The notes: generated by a model not told the origin, from the sequence alone. 64,000 bases of DNA from JAOPZW01 sp963807305 (GCA_963807305.1 CAWEBN010000017.1:124001-188000), one strand, 5' to 3'; shown: positions 7,683-16,020, numbered from the stretch's first letter. Numbers and translations are program-made.

Positions 7683-8519
7683 TCAAGCGCGCGCGGCCAG
7701 CCAGCCGTCGAACTCCGCCGCCGGCAACGGGCGGCTGAGCAGGAACCCCTGCGCCACGTCGCATTCCAGGGCGGCGAGCACGTCGAGGACCTCGGTCGTC
7801 TCGACGCCCTCGGCGACGACCTCGAGCCCGAGATGGCGCGCGAGGTCGATGGTCGAGCGCACGATCGCCGCGTCGGACGGGTCGTCGGCCATGCCGATGA
7901 CGAAGGAGCGGTCGATCTTGACCTCGTCCAGGGGCAGGCGCTTGAGGTAGGACAGGGACGAGTGACCGGTGCCGAAGTCGTCCAGCGACAGTCGCACGCC
8001 CAGCTCGCGCAGCCGCTCGAGCACGTCGCCGGCGCGGCGCGGATCGCCCATCACGGTGTCCTCGGAGATCTCGCACTCCAGCAGGCGGCCGGGAACCTCC
8101 CAGCGCTGCAGGATGTGGGCGACCGACTCGGGCAGCGTCGTGTCGACGATGTTCGCGGCGGCGAGATTGACCGCGATCGGCAGCTCGTTGCCCGCCCGCC
8201 GCCACGCGGCGCACTGGCGCACCGCGGCGTCGAGCACCCAGCGCGTGATGTCGGCGATGAGGCCGGTGCGCTCGGCGAGCCCGAGGAACTCGTGCGGTCC
8301 CAGGAGCCCGCGTTCGGGGTGCTCCCAGCGCACGAGGGCCTCGACGCCGATGACGCGGCCGGCGATGACCAGAAGGCTCACCACACCGAACGTCTGCAGC
8401 AGGCTGAGGCGCGGAAGGCGGATCCGCAGGATAGGCCTCGGCGCGCCGGCGGGTGGACTTGAAGCCGCTGCCCGCCACGCGGACGCATGTGCGGCACGAG
8501 CGCCGGGGAGCGCTCGCAC
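7683..8519 (-). CDS. EAL-domain (c-di-GMP phosphodiesterase-type) protein with a shortened N-terminus
   Basis: 278 codons from the farthest start, GTG at 8519; the true start may lie nearer residue 30. The EAL core is well kept from GVEALVRWEHPERG (E60) through IAVNLAA, EISE, LDDFGTGHSSLSYL, VKIDRSFV and VAEGVE to QGFLLSRPLP. These are the metal and substrate residues of c-di-GMP phosphodiesterases. However, the first strand of the EAL fold, which normally carries the YQP substrate motif about 15 residues earlier, is missing. A hydrophobic segment (LSLLQTFGVVSLLVIA) like the first membrane helix of larger sensors is joined directly to GRVIGVEALV. This looks like an internal deletion in a longer GGDEF-EAL sensor. 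Confidence 0.72.
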   Translation of the reverse strand: MRALPGARAAHASAWRAAASSPPAGAPRPILRIRLPRLSLLQTFGVVSLLVIAGRVIGVEALVRWEHPERGLLGPHEFLGLAERTGLIADITRWVLDAAVRQCAAWRRAGNELPIAVNLAAANIVDTTLPESVAHILQRWEVPGRLLECEISEDTVMGDPRRAGDVLERLRELGVRLSLDDFGTGHSSLSYLKRLPLDEVKIDRSFVIGMADDPSDAAIVRSTIDLARHLGLEVVAEGVETTEVLDVLAALECDVAQGFLLSRPLPAAEFDGWLAARA

Positions 8520-8574
8520 CGCACGGAATGCAGGCAGTTTAAGTCGCAGCGGCCCGGGCGCGCCCTAGCCGAAT

Positions 8575-8605
8575 GGTTCGACGTTGACAGGAGAAGCGTC
8601 GAACC
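8575..8605. promoter_or_regulatory. perfect inverted repeat upstream of fabI
   Basis: GGTTCGACG at 8575-8583 and its exact complement CGTCGAACC at 8597-8605 are separated by 13 bases that include TTGACA (8584-8589). It lies 40 bases before the fabI start in the gap between fabI and the divergent EAL gene. The symmetry suits a dimeric regulator. The half-site shares GTTCGAC with the palindrome before fabD, so common control of both fatty-acid loci is conceivable but unproven. Confidence 0.45.
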
Positions 8606-8644
8606 GGTGGCGCCGAGCAGCCCGCACGAGGTAGATGTGCAGGC

Positions 8645-9475
8645 ATGCTCCTCGAAGGACGAAAGCTGCTCATCACCGGCGTTCTGACCGACAAGTCGAT
8701 CGCCTTCACCGTCGCGCGCCGCGCCCAGGACGAGGGCGCCGAGATCATCCTCACCGGCTTCGGGCGCGGGATGCGGATCACCGAGCGGATGGCCAAGCGC
8801 CTGCCCACCGAGGCCGAGGTGCTCGAGCTCGACGTCAACGACCCCGACCAGCTCGAGGCCGTCGCCGGGACGCTCGACGAGCGCTGGGGCCGCCTCGACG
8901 GCCTGCTGCACGCGATCGCCTTCGTCCCCGCCGATGCGCTGGGCGGCAGGTTCCTGGAGACCCCGAGCGCCTCGGCGGTCGCCGCCTTCGAGACGAGCGC
9001 GTTCTCGCTGAAGGCCCTGTCGGCCGCCATGCTGCCGCTGCTCGAGCGCGGCGAGGCGGCGGGTGTCGTCGGCCTGGACTTCGACGCCAGCGTGGCGTGG
9101 CCGGCCTACGACTGGGCCGGCGTCTCCAAGGCAGCGCTGGAGTCGATCAATCGTTACCTCGCGCGCGACCTCGGCCCCCGGGGCGTGCGTTCGAACCTCG
9201 TCGCCGCCGGCCCGCTGCAGACTGTGGCGGCCTCGAACATCGAGGGCTTCGACGGCCTCGCGCAGATCTGGGAGCGCCAGGCGCCGCTGGGGTGGGACCT
9301 CGCGGACCCGTCGCCGGTGGCGGACGCGTGCCTCTTCCTGCTGTCTCCGCTGGCGCGGGCGATCACGGGGGAGATCCTGCACGTCGACGGCGGCGTGCAT
9401 GCGATCGGGGCGGCGCCGATGCCGGCTGCGGACGCTTCGTCCGCCGACGCTGAGTCGTCCGCTGACGCCGGCTAG
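8645..9475 (+). CDS. fabI: enoyl-[acyl-carrier-protein] reductase (NADH), FabI/InhA type
   Basis: 276 residues. It reduces the trans-2-enoyl-ACP double bond in the last step of each fatty-acid elongation round. The classic InhA/FabI opening LLEGRKLLITGVLTDKSIAF is present. The catalytic pair is Y155 and K162 (AYDWAGVSK spacing, as in mycobacterial InhA), and the end LSPLARAITGEILHVDGG is typical. After that, about 20 residues of Ala/Asp/Ser repeats (ADASSADAESSADAG) form an unusual low-complexity tail encoded by repeats of GCGGACGC-like DNA just before the palindromic element. It is separate from the fab operon on the other strand. Confidence 0.93.
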   Translation: MLLEGRKLLITGVLTDKSIAFTVARRAQDEGAEIILTGFGRGMRITERMAKRLPTEAEVLELDVNDPDQLEAVAGTLDERWGRLDGLLHAIAFVPADALGGRFLETPSASAVAAFETSAFSLKALSAAMLPLLERGEAAGVVGLDFDASVAWPAYDWAGVSKAALESINRYLARDLGPRGVRSNLVAAGPLQTVAASNIEGFDGLAQIWERQAPLGWDLADPSPVADACLFLLSPLARAITGEILHVDGGVHAIGAAPMPAADASSADAESSADAG

Positions 9476-9491
9476 CTTCGCGGCGAACAGC

Positions 9492-9667
9492 TCACCGAGG
9501 GAGGGTGGCCTGCCGGCGCGGCGGGTCATCCGCCTTCGCTTCACGAACCAGTCCAAGTTTGGCCCGGAAACCGGGGCCAACTTGGACTGGTTCGAGCGGT
9601 TGGGCGGCTGAGCGGCCGCGCGGACCAGGTAGAGCGTCCGCGCTGGCGGCTCACCCTCCCTCGGTGA
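9492..9667. repeat. 176-bp palindromic element with perfect 16-bp terminal inverted repeats (copy 1)
   Basis: The ends are TCACCGAGGGAGGGTG (9492-9507) and its exact complement (9652-9667); weaker symmetry extends outward to about 9475 and 9690. The centre (9545-9593) is a second palindrome: GAACCAGTCCAAGTT on the left, its complement on the right, a 20-base stem with one bulge around a short loop. No coding frame is supported inside. A 175-bp element with related ends lies at 21387-21561. The arrangement fits a MITE-like or REP-like unit; it may also terminate transcription between fabI and the convergent tetR gene. Confidence 0.65.
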
Positions 9668-9726
9668 TGCAGTTCGCGCCGCGTGGCGCCCCACACAACG
9701 GCGGACGACGACCCGGCGAACGGAGC

Positions 9727-10362
9727 TCAGGCCGGAGCCGCGGCGCCAGGCCGCGAGTACACCGCGCGCCACCACAACTCGGCGAGCGTGCGGATCGACT
9801 CGTTCGCGTCGCCGCGCTTGAGGACCAGCTCGCGCGTGATGTGGTTCTCGACCATGGCCAGCAGGGCCTGGGCCGAGAGCCGCGGTGCGATGTCGTCGGG
9901 CGCGATGCCGTGCTCCTGGTCGCGCGCGATGCGCGCCTCGGCGCGCTCGACGAAGCGCAGGATGAACGGCTCCCACTCCTCCGGGAGGTGCTCGCCGCGC
10001 GCGCCGGAGAGCTGGGCGGCCAGCAGCAGCAGCCCAGCGTTGTTGTTGACCAGCGCGACCACGCGCGCCAGCGACGCACGCAGCTCGCGACGCGGATCGC
10101 CTTCGCCGTCCAGATACGGGCTCGCCGCGAGGTACATCTCGCTGAAGCACTGCTGGATGAGGCGGTCGACGACCGCGCGCTTGTTGGGGAAGTAGAAGTA
10201 GACGGCCGTGCGCGACACGAACGCCTTGCGGGCGATCGCGTCCATCGTCAGGGCTTCGAAGCCCTTCTCGGCCAGGGCAGCGCGGGCGGCGTCGAGAATG
10301 GCCTCCTCCGTCGCGTTGCGCGTCTGGACCGCACGCCGCGCGGCGGCCGCCGCCGGCGTCAC
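9727..10362 (-). CDS. TetR-family transcriptional regulator at the end of the fab operon
   Basis: 211 residues. The N-terminal TetR DNA-binding domain is clear: EEAILDAARAALAEKGFEALTMDAIARKA followed by SRTAVYFYFPNKRAVVDRLI. The C-terminal ligand domain is all-helical and not diagnostic. The start is GTG at 10362, overlapping the accD-like stop by four bases, so it is translated with the fatty-acid genes. Its place in the operon suggests that it senses an acyl intermediate and acts on the palindrome upstream of fabD or fabI; that is inference. Confidence 0.88.
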   Translation of the reverse strand: MTPAAAAARRAVQTRNATEEAILDAARAALAEKGFEALTMDAIARKAFVSRTAVYFYFPNKRAVVDRLIQQCFSEMYLAASPYLDGEGDPRRELRASLARVVALVNNNAGLLLLAAQLSGARGEHLPEEWEPFILRFVERAEARIARDQEHGIAPDDIAPRLSAQALLAMVENHITRELVLKRGDANESIRTLAELWWRAVYSRPGAAAPA

Positions 10363-11717
10363 CTAGCGGCCTCCAGCGCGAAGGAGATGCGCTCCCGCGT
10401 CTCGCTCGGTGCCACGACCTCGTCGATGTACCCGCGCGAGGCGGCGACCCGCACCGGCAGGTGCTCGGCCGCGTACGCATCGGACAGGGCGTCGGCGTCG
10501 GCGCCCGCCGCGATCTCGCGGCGGTTGACGATCTCGACGGCCTGACGCGGACCCATGACGCCAATCTTCGCATGCGGCCAGGCCATGGTCAGATCTGCGC
10601 CCAGGTCGCGGGAGTTCATGACGATGTGCGCCCCGCCGTAGGCCGCCCGGAGGGTGACCGTGATGCGCGGCGTGGTGGCGACGCTGAAGGCCCGCAGCAG
10701 CGACGCGCCGTGGCGGATGACGCCCGCCTGCTCCTGCGACACGCCGGGCAGGAAGCCGGGGGTGTCGACGAGCACGACGAGCGGCAGGCCGAAGCGGTCG
10801 CAGAGGTCCACGAACCACGCGCCCTTCTGCGAGGACTCCGCGTCCAGGCAACCGCCCAGGTGCTTGGGCTGGTTGGCGATGATGCCGACCGGTGCGCCCG
10901 AGATGCGGGCGAAGCCGACGACGAGGTTGCGCGCCCAGCGCGGCCCGAACTCGAGCAGCTCGCCGTCGTCGATCAACCGCGCGGCGACGTCGCGCACGTC
11001 GTAGACCTCGCGCTCGCGCGCGGGCAGGACCTCGCCGGGGTCGCCCGCGGCGGGGTCGGCCGGCGGGTAGAGCGGCAGCCCGCCGCCTGCCTTCGAGGGC
11101 AGGTGGGCCAGGGCGGAGCGGACCATCTCGGCCGCGTGCACGTCGTGCTCGGCGAAGAGGTGCGCCACGCCGTTGCGGCCGTGGATCTTCGGGCCGCCGA
11201 GCTCGAGCGCGGTGACCCGCTCGCGCGTGACGCGCTCGACCACGGCCGGGCCGGTCAGGAACATCTTCGCGTCGTGGCCGGCCATGACCGTGAGGTCGCC
11301 CAGCGCCGGCGAGTACGCCGCGCCGCCGGCGCACGGGCCGCCGATCACGCTGATCTGCGGCACCTTGGCCAGGGCCTGCGCGCGGAAGATCGCGCTGTAG
11401 GCGTGGAGGGCACCGACGCCCTCCTGCAGGCGCGCGCCGCCCGAGTGCGGGAAGCCCACGACCGGGACGCCGAGCTTGTCGGCGTGCTCGATCGTGCGGG
11501 CGATCGTCTCGCCGCCGCGGACGCCGAGCGAGCCGCCCTTGAAGGCGCCGTCCTGCGCCCAGGCGCAGACGACGCGCCCGTTGACGCGGCCGGAGCCCGA
11601 CAGCACGCCGTCGCCCACCAGCGAGCGGGTGGGGCGGAAGCTGTCGGAATCGAAGAGCAGCTCGAGACGCGCTCGGGCGACGAGATGCTCAGGGGCTACA
11701 TCGAATACAGCGCTCAT
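10359..11717 (-). CDS. acyl-CoA (acetyl/propionyl-CoA) carboxylase, carboxyltransferase beta subunit
   Basis: 452 residues. It transfers the carboxyl group from carboxybiotin to acetyl- or propionyl-CoA to give malonyl- or methylmalonyl-CoA. Carboxyltransferase landmarks are SGGARLQEGVGALHAY near residue 100, GGPCAGGAAYSPALGD, the PKHLGGCLD block, LVDTPGFLPGVSQEQAG and AYGGAHIVMNSRDLGADL. ATG at 11717 is preferred over an upstream TTG because GAGAGGAAG stands eight bases before it. It is in the fab operon next to fabF, so a role in malonyl-CoA supply like actinobacterial AccD6 is likely. No biotin-carrier or carboxylase subunit is in the window. Confidence 0.9.
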   Translation of the reverse strand: MSAVFDVAPEHLVARARLELLFDSDSFRPTRSLVGDGVLSGSGRVNGRVVCAWAQDGAFKGGSLGVRGGETIARTIEHADKLGVPVVGFPHSGGARLQEGVGALHAYSAIFRAQALAKVPQISVIGGPCAGGAAYSPALGDLTVMAGHDAKMFLTGPAVVERVTRERVTALELGGPKIHGRNGVAHLFAEHDVHAAEMVRSALAHLPSKAGGGLPLYPPADPAAGDPGEVLPAREREVYDVRDVAARLIDDGELLEFGPRWARNLVVGFARISGAPVGIIANQPKHLGGCLDAESSQKGAWFVDLCDRFGLPLVVLVDTPGFLPGVSQEQAGVIRHGASLLRAFSVATTPRITVTLRAAYGGAHIVMNSRDLGADLTMAWPHAKIGVMGPRQAVEIVNRREIAAGADADALSDAYAAEHLPVRVAASRGYIDEVVAPSETRERISFALEAAR

Positions 11718-11772
11718 CGCGAGGGCTTCCTCTCGGGGTGGGCGGTTGCGGTTATCGAGCAATGGCGCGCTG

Positions 11773-13014
11773 TCATGCTCTCCTCACGGCCAGGCACGCG
11801 TTCTGTCCGCCGAATCCAAAGGAGTTCGACAGAGCCAGCTCGAGCCCTGGTGCCTCACGGGGCCCCTCGGGCACGTAATCGAGATCGCAGTCCGGGTCGG
11901 GCGACTCGTAGTTGATCGTCGGGGGCAGTACACCGCGGCGCACCGCTTCGATACACACGATCGCCTCCACGGCGCCGGCGGCGCCGAGCAGGTGGCCGAT
12001 GTGCGACTTCGTCGAGGACACCGGCGGGGGCGTCGACGAGCCGTTGAACACCTGCTTGATCGCGTGCGTCTCGATCTTGTCGTTGAACGGCGTCGAGGTT
12101 CCGTGGGCGTTGATGTAGCCCACGTCGCTCGGCGAGGCATCCGCGTCGGCGAGCACGGCGCGCATGGCCTGCGAGGCGCCGCGGCCGTTCTCCTCGGGCA
12201 TCGTGATGTGGAAGGCGTCGTTGGAGGCGCCGTAGCCCGCGATGCGGGCCAGGATCTCGGCCCCGCGAGCCTTCGCGTGCTCCTCGCGCTCGAGGACGAG
12301 CACGCCCGCGCCCTCGCCCATGACGAAGCCGTCGCGCTCCACGTCGAACGGGCGCGAGACGCCCTCGCGCGAGAGCGCGCCCATCCGCTTGAAGGCGGCG
12401 ATGCAGAGCCCGGTGAGCGCGGCCTCGGTGCCGCCGGCGACGACGGCGTCGACCTCGCCGCGGGCGATCATCCATGCGGCCTCGCCGATGGCGTGGCCGC
12501 CCGTGGCGCACGCGCTCGAGACGCTGAAGCCGGGGCCGTGGGCGCCGAGGCGCATCGCGATCGTGCCGGCGGCCGCGTTGGGCATCATCATCGGCACGAA
12601 GTGCGGCGAGACGGCACGGTCGCCGCCTTCGAGCCACGCCTGGCACTCGTTCTGCAGCGTGGCGAGGCCGCCGACGCCGGTGCCCACGAGCACGCCGAGG
12701 CGCTCGGGGTCGACGCCGTCGGGCAGGCCGGCCTCTTCGGCCGCCTGCATCGCCGCGGCCACCGCGAGCTGCGTGTAGCGGTCGCTGCGGCGCGCCTCCT
12801 TGGGCGACATGGCGACCTCGGGGTCGAAGTCGACGCACGCGCCGATGCCGTCGGCGATGCCCGAGCGCTTGGCCAGCAGGGCCTCGAAGAAGGCGTCCGG
12901 GCTCTCGCCGATCGACGAGACGACACCGCGTCCCGTGATGACGATGTCCGCACCAGCGCGCCGACGCTCGTCCGTGCCAAGCGACGAGCTTCGATGGCTC
13001 GTGCTCGCGTTCAC
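11773..13014 (-). CDS. fabF: beta-ketoacyl-ACP synthase II
   Basis: 413 residues. It condenses malonyl-ACP with a growing acyl chain. The catalytic triad is visible: C169 in SVSSACATGG, H304 in NAHGTSTP and H338 in KSHIGHLLGAAGA. The oxyanion and glycine-rich end (LSNSFGFGGQNA) is intact. The first 22 residues before DIVITGRGVVS are longer than usual; the GTG start at 13014 overlaps the acpP stop by four bases, so translational coupling supports it. A start a little downstream cannot be excluded. Confidence 0.94.
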   Translation of the reverse strand: MNASTSHRSSSLGTDERRRAGADIVITGRGVVSSIGESPDAFFEALLAKRSGIADGIGACVDFDPEVAMSPKEARRSDRYTQLAVAAAMQAAEEAGLPDGVDPERLGVLVGTGVGGLATLQNECQAWLEGGDRAVSPHFVPMMMPNAAAGTIAMRLGAHGPGFSVSSACATGGHAIGEAAWMIARGEVDAVVAGGTEAALTGLCIAAFKRMGALSREGVSRPFDVERDGFVMGEGAGVLVLEREEHAKARGAEILARIAGYGASNDAFHITMPEENGRGASQAMRAVLADADASPSDVGYINAHGTSTPFNDKIETHAIKQVFNGSSTPPPVSSTKSHIGHLLGAAGAVEAIVCIEAVRRGVLPPTINYESPDPDCDLDYVPEGPREAPGLELALSNSFGFGGQNACLAVRRA

Positions 13015-13283
13015 GCGGACGCACCTGCCTTCTCGCGCGTGAGCTCCTGCACGAGCGCAGCGGCGTCACCCACGGTGGCGATCGACTTCAGCCGGCCGTC
13101 GGCGATCTGGACGTCGTAGCGGTCCTCGAGCGCCTTGACGACCTCGACGAGGTCGAGCGAGTCGACGTCGAGGTCGCTCCACGTCTGGTCGGCCTCGGCG
13201 CTCTCGGCGCCGGGGACCTTGATGCTCGCGAGCTCCTCGCGGATCGCCTCGAGAGCTTCCTGATCGGTCGGAACGTTGGCCAT
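13011..13283 (-). CDS. acpP: acyl carrier protein
   Basis: 90 residues, acidic, four-helix carrier protein. The phosphopantetheine attachment site is S42 in DLDVDSLDLVEVV. It carries acyl chains as thioesters between the Fab enzymes encoded around it. The start ATG at 13283 has the strongest ribosome-binding site in the operon, AAGGAGG six bases upstream, in keeping with the high ACP amounts cells need. The first helix is slightly longer than in E. coli ACP and the tail (EKAGASA) is short. Confidence 0.95.
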   Translation of the reverse strand: MANVPTDQEALEAIREELASIKVPGAESAEADQTWSDLDVDSLDLVEVVKALEDRYDVQIADGRLKSIATVGDAAALVQELTREKAGASA

Positions 13284-13307
13284 GTCACGGCCTCCTTGGG
13301 TTCTTGT

Positions 13308-13994
13308 TCATGCGCCCAGCGCTCCATCCACGGAGAGCGTGGCGCCGTTCACGTAGGACGCTTCCTCGGAGACGAGGAAGGCGACCGCGGCAGCGACTTC
13401 CTCAGGCTGCCCCACGCGACCCGCCGGAACGGCCTCCACGAGGCCTCCGTCGAGGTCGGCGGTCATGTCGGTCTCGATGACGCCGGGGGTGACCGCATTC
13501 GAGGTCACGCCCTTGCGGGCCATCTCGCGCGCGACCGTGCGCGTGAAGCCCAGCAGGCCGGCCTTGGCGGCGACGTAGTTCGCCTGCCCAGGGTTGGCGC
13601 GCTCGGCGACGACCGACGAAACGTTGACGATGCGCCCCCAGCGCGCCTTCAGCATGTCGTCGAGCGCGCGGCGCGTGCAATGGAAGGCGCCGGAGAGATT
13701 GGTGTCGACGACGGCCTGCCACTCGTCGGCCGGCATGCGGATGGTCAGGCCGTCGTGGCGCACGCCGGCGTTGTTGACCAGCACGAGGATCGGGCCGAAG
13801 CGCTCGCGCACGTCCTCGAAGGCGGCCTGGACCTGCTCGGGGTTGCTGACGTCGGCCTGCACGTCGCCCGACGTGCGTCCCAGGCGCGCGACCTTCCAGC
13901 CGTCGGTCTCCAGACGCTCGGCGATCGCGGCGCCGATGCCGCGCGTGCCGCCGGTGACGACGGCGCAGCCGTCGTTCCCGTTACGCGCAGACAT
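13308..13994 (-). CDS. fabG: 3-oxoacyl-ACP reductase
   Basis: 228 residues, a classical short-chain dehydrogenase. The cofactor motif TGGTRGIGAAIA starts near residue 14, NNAG is at 74-77, the catalytic residues are S126/S127, Y140 and K144 (NYVAAKAGL), and the C-terminal SDR pattern EEASYVNGATLSVDG is complete. It reduces 3-oxoacyl-ACP with NADPH. It starts at ATG 13994, 14 bases inside the 3' end of fabH, and is followed by acpP after 24 bases. Confidence 0.92.
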   Translation of the reverse strand: MSARNGNDGCAVVTGGTRGIGAAIAERLETDGWKVARLGRTSGDVQADVSNPEQVQAAFEDVRERFGPILVLVNNAGVRHDGLTIRMPADEWQAVVDTNLSGAFHCTRRALDDMLKARWGRIVNVSSVVAERANPGQANYVAAKAGLLGFTRTVAREMARKGVTSNAVTPGVIETDMTADLDGGLVEAVPAGRVGQPEEVAAAVAFLVSEEASYVNGATLSVDGALGA

Positions 13995-15012
13995 GGACGC
14001 GCTCCTTCCAGCTCACGATCCCGGCCCCCCACACGAAGCCGGCGCCGAAGGCGGCCAGGGCGACGGTGTCACCGGGCTTGAGGCGACCCTCGCGCTCGGC
14101 CTGCTCCAGGGCGAGCGGGATCGAGGCCGACGAGGTGTTGGCCACGCGGTCGAGGTTGACGACGACCTTGTCGCGCGGGATGCCGAGCTCGGCCGCGGCC
14201 GCATCGATGATGCGGACGTTGGCCTGGTGGGCGACGAAGAGGTCGATGTCGTCGACGGTCCGCCCGGCGCGCTCGAGCGCCACGCGGGTGGCGGCGGTCA
14301 TCCGCCGCACGGCGTGGCGGTAGACGTCCGAGCCCTGCATGCGCAGCTTGCGCTCGTCGCGCTCGGCGTAGAGCAGGTCGGCCTGCGCGCCGTCGGCGCC
14401 GAGCACGAAGCCGCCGACGCCCAGCTCGAGCTCGCCGCCGGCGACGACCACGGCGCCGGCACCGTCGCCGAAGAGCACGGCCGTCGAGCGATCGTCGTGA
14501 TCGATGACGCGGCTGAGCGCCTCGGCGCCGCACACGAGGACGACCGAAGCGCGGCCGGACTCGACGAGGGCGGCGGCCTGATCGAGGCCGTAGAGGAAGC
14601 CGGCGCAGGCCGCGTTGAGGTCGACCGCCGCGGCGCGCTCGGCGCCGATGACGCGGGCGACCTCGGGAGCGAGGCCCGGCGTCACGCGATCGGCCGTGAA
14701 GGTCGAGACGATGACGTGGTCGACCTCGGCGCCGGTGCGCCCCGCGTCGTCGAGCGCGAGCAGGCAGGCGCGCGTCGCCAGGTCGGCGAGCGTCTCGTCG
14801 CCCCGGAGATGACGGCGCTCGCGGATGCCGGTGCGGCGCACGATCCACTCGTCGTTGGTGTCCAGGCGCTGCTCGAGGTCGCCGTTGGTGATGACGTGGT
14901 CGGGCAGCGCGGCCCCGATACCGAAGAGGCCGGCGGTCATGCCTCGCCGGCGCTGGGGCGCCAGGCGCCGGGCAATGGCGGTTGTGGGCGTGTGCTCGGC
15001 GGTGGCCGCCAT
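13981..15012 (-). CDS. fabH: beta-ketoacyl-ACP synthase III
   Basis: 343 residues from ATG 15012. It starts fatty-acid synthesis by condensing an acyl-CoA primer with malonyl-ACP. Counting from the internal ATG at 14940, the catalytic residues are C112 (AACAGFLYG), H238 (VAHQANVRII) and N268 (RVANTSSASIP). Three starts are possible: GTG 15018 overlaps the fabD stop as GTGA, ATG 15012 is two codons later, and ATG 14940 directly precedes the conserved GLFGIGAALPD. The first two would add a 24-26 residue basic leader not usual in the family. The coupled start is chosen with moderate certainty. Confidence 0.9.
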   Translation of the reverse strand: MAATAEHTPTTAIARRLAPQRRRGMTAGLFGIGAALPDHVITNGDLEQRLDTNDEWIVRRTGIRERRHLRGDETLADLATRACLLALDDAGRTGAEVDHVIVSTFTADRVTPGLAPEVARVIGAERAAAVDLNAACAGFLYGLDQAAALVESGRASVVLVCGAEALSRVIDHDDRSTAVLFGDGAGAVVVAGGELELGVGGFVLGADGAQADLLYAERDERKLRMQGSDVYRHAVRRMTAATRVALERAGRTVDDIDLFVAHQANVRIIDAAAAELGIPRDKVVVNLDRVANTSSASIPLALEQAEREGRLKPGDTVALAAFGAGFVWGAGIVSWKERVHVCA

Positions 15013-15014
15013 GC

Positions 15015-15845
15015 TCACGCAGCCGCCTGAAGGGTTCGCTTGACGAGGCCCGTGAGGACCTCGCCGGGGCCGAGCTCCACGAAGCGCTCGATGCGCGCGG
15101 TGCGCAGCGCCAGCAGCGTCTCGCGCCAGCGCACGGGGCGCAGCAGGTTCTCGGCCAGCTCGCGGCGCACGTCGACGAAGGGCGCCGCGCTGCCGTTGGA
15201 GTAGACCGGGATGCTCGGTTCGGCGACCGGCGTCGCCTCGAGGGCCGCGCGCAGGCGATCGGCGGCCGGCTCCATGAGCGGCGAGTGGAAGGCGCCCGTG
15301 ACGTCCAGGCGCCGGGCGCGGGCGCCGGCCTCGTCGCGCGCCACGTCCTCGGCCTCGTCGAGCGCGTCGACGGCCCCGCTGAGCACGAGCTGGCCGGGGG
15401 CGTTGTCGTTGGCGACCACGAGGTCCAGGCGCGAGGCGAGTGCGCGCACGCTCTGACCGTCGCCGCCGAGCATCGCGATCATGCCGCCGGCGTTGCGCTC
15501 GCCGGCATCGGCCATGGCGCCGGCGCGCTCGTCGACGAGACGCACAGCGTCCTCGAACTGCAGGGCGCCGGCGGCGACCAGGGCGGCGTACTCGCCGAGC
15601 GAGTGGCCGGCGGCGGCGCGCGCCTCGGCCTCCTCGTCGCCCTCCTCGCGCCACTCGTCCCACGCCGCGACCGAGCACAGGAAGAGCGCCGGCTGCTGGT
15701 AGCGGGTGCCCTCGGAGAGCTGCTCGAAGGGGTCGTAGCCGAGCAGCTCGAGACCCCGCTCGAACCGCGGGCTACCGCGGTAGGGCTCGTCCATTCCTTC
15801 GGCGTGGCTCCCCTGGCCGGGGAAGAGCAGTGCGCTGGAAGGCAT
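15015..15845 (-). CDS. fabD: malonyl-CoA:ACP transacylase
   Basis: 276 residues and first gene of the fab operon. It loads malonyl groups onto ACP. It has the family opening ALLFPGQGSHAEGM, the nucleophile S82 in AGHSLGEYAAL, and the catalytic His in TGAFHSPLM near residue 190. The protein is slightly short (typical 300-310) because of a trimmed N-terminal half, but all motifs are in place. ATG at 15845 directly precedes the conserved strand. The upstream palindrome at 15886-15912 is probably its operator. Confidence 0.93.
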   Translation of the reverse strand: MPSSALLFPGQGSHAEGMDEPYRGSPRFERGLELLGYDPFEQLSEGTRYQQPALFLCSVAAWDEWREEGDEEAEARAAAGHSLGEYAALVAAGALQFEDAVRLVDERAGAMADAGERNAGGMIAMLGGDGQSVRALASRLDLVVANDNAPGQLVLSGAVDALDEAEDVARDEAGARARRLDVTGAFHSPLMEPAADRLRAALEATPVAEPSIPVYSNGSAAPFVDVRRELAENLLRPVRWRETLLALRTARIERFVELGPGEVLTGLVKRTLQAAA

Positions 15846-15885
15846 CGGGCGATTTCACCCCAAGGCGCACACGCAGTTGCAACTG

Positions 15886-15912
15886 TTCGACACACGGCCA
15901 TGATGTGTCAAA
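15886..15912 (-). promoter_or_regulatory. probable operator/promoter of the fab operon
   Basis: A 27-bp hyphenated palindrome of the form TTYGACACA-N9-TGTGTCRAA (TTCGACACA on the left, TGTGTCAAA on the right). On the minus strand the right arm reads TTGACA, a perfect -35 box (15906-15911), so a bound repressor would cover the promoter. The -10 region 17 bases on (GAACAG) is weak. The fabD start is about 40 bases downstream. The TetR regulator encoded at the end of the operon is the obvious candidate ligand. Confidence 0.5.
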
Positions 15913-16020
15913 TGGCGAAATCCGATGACTACGCCATTCTTCGCCTCGATGTCGACGTAGATGGGCCCGAGTGTCGAGCGCCCGTTCAGTTGTCGCGACG
16001 CCCGCTGTGCAGGCGATTCG

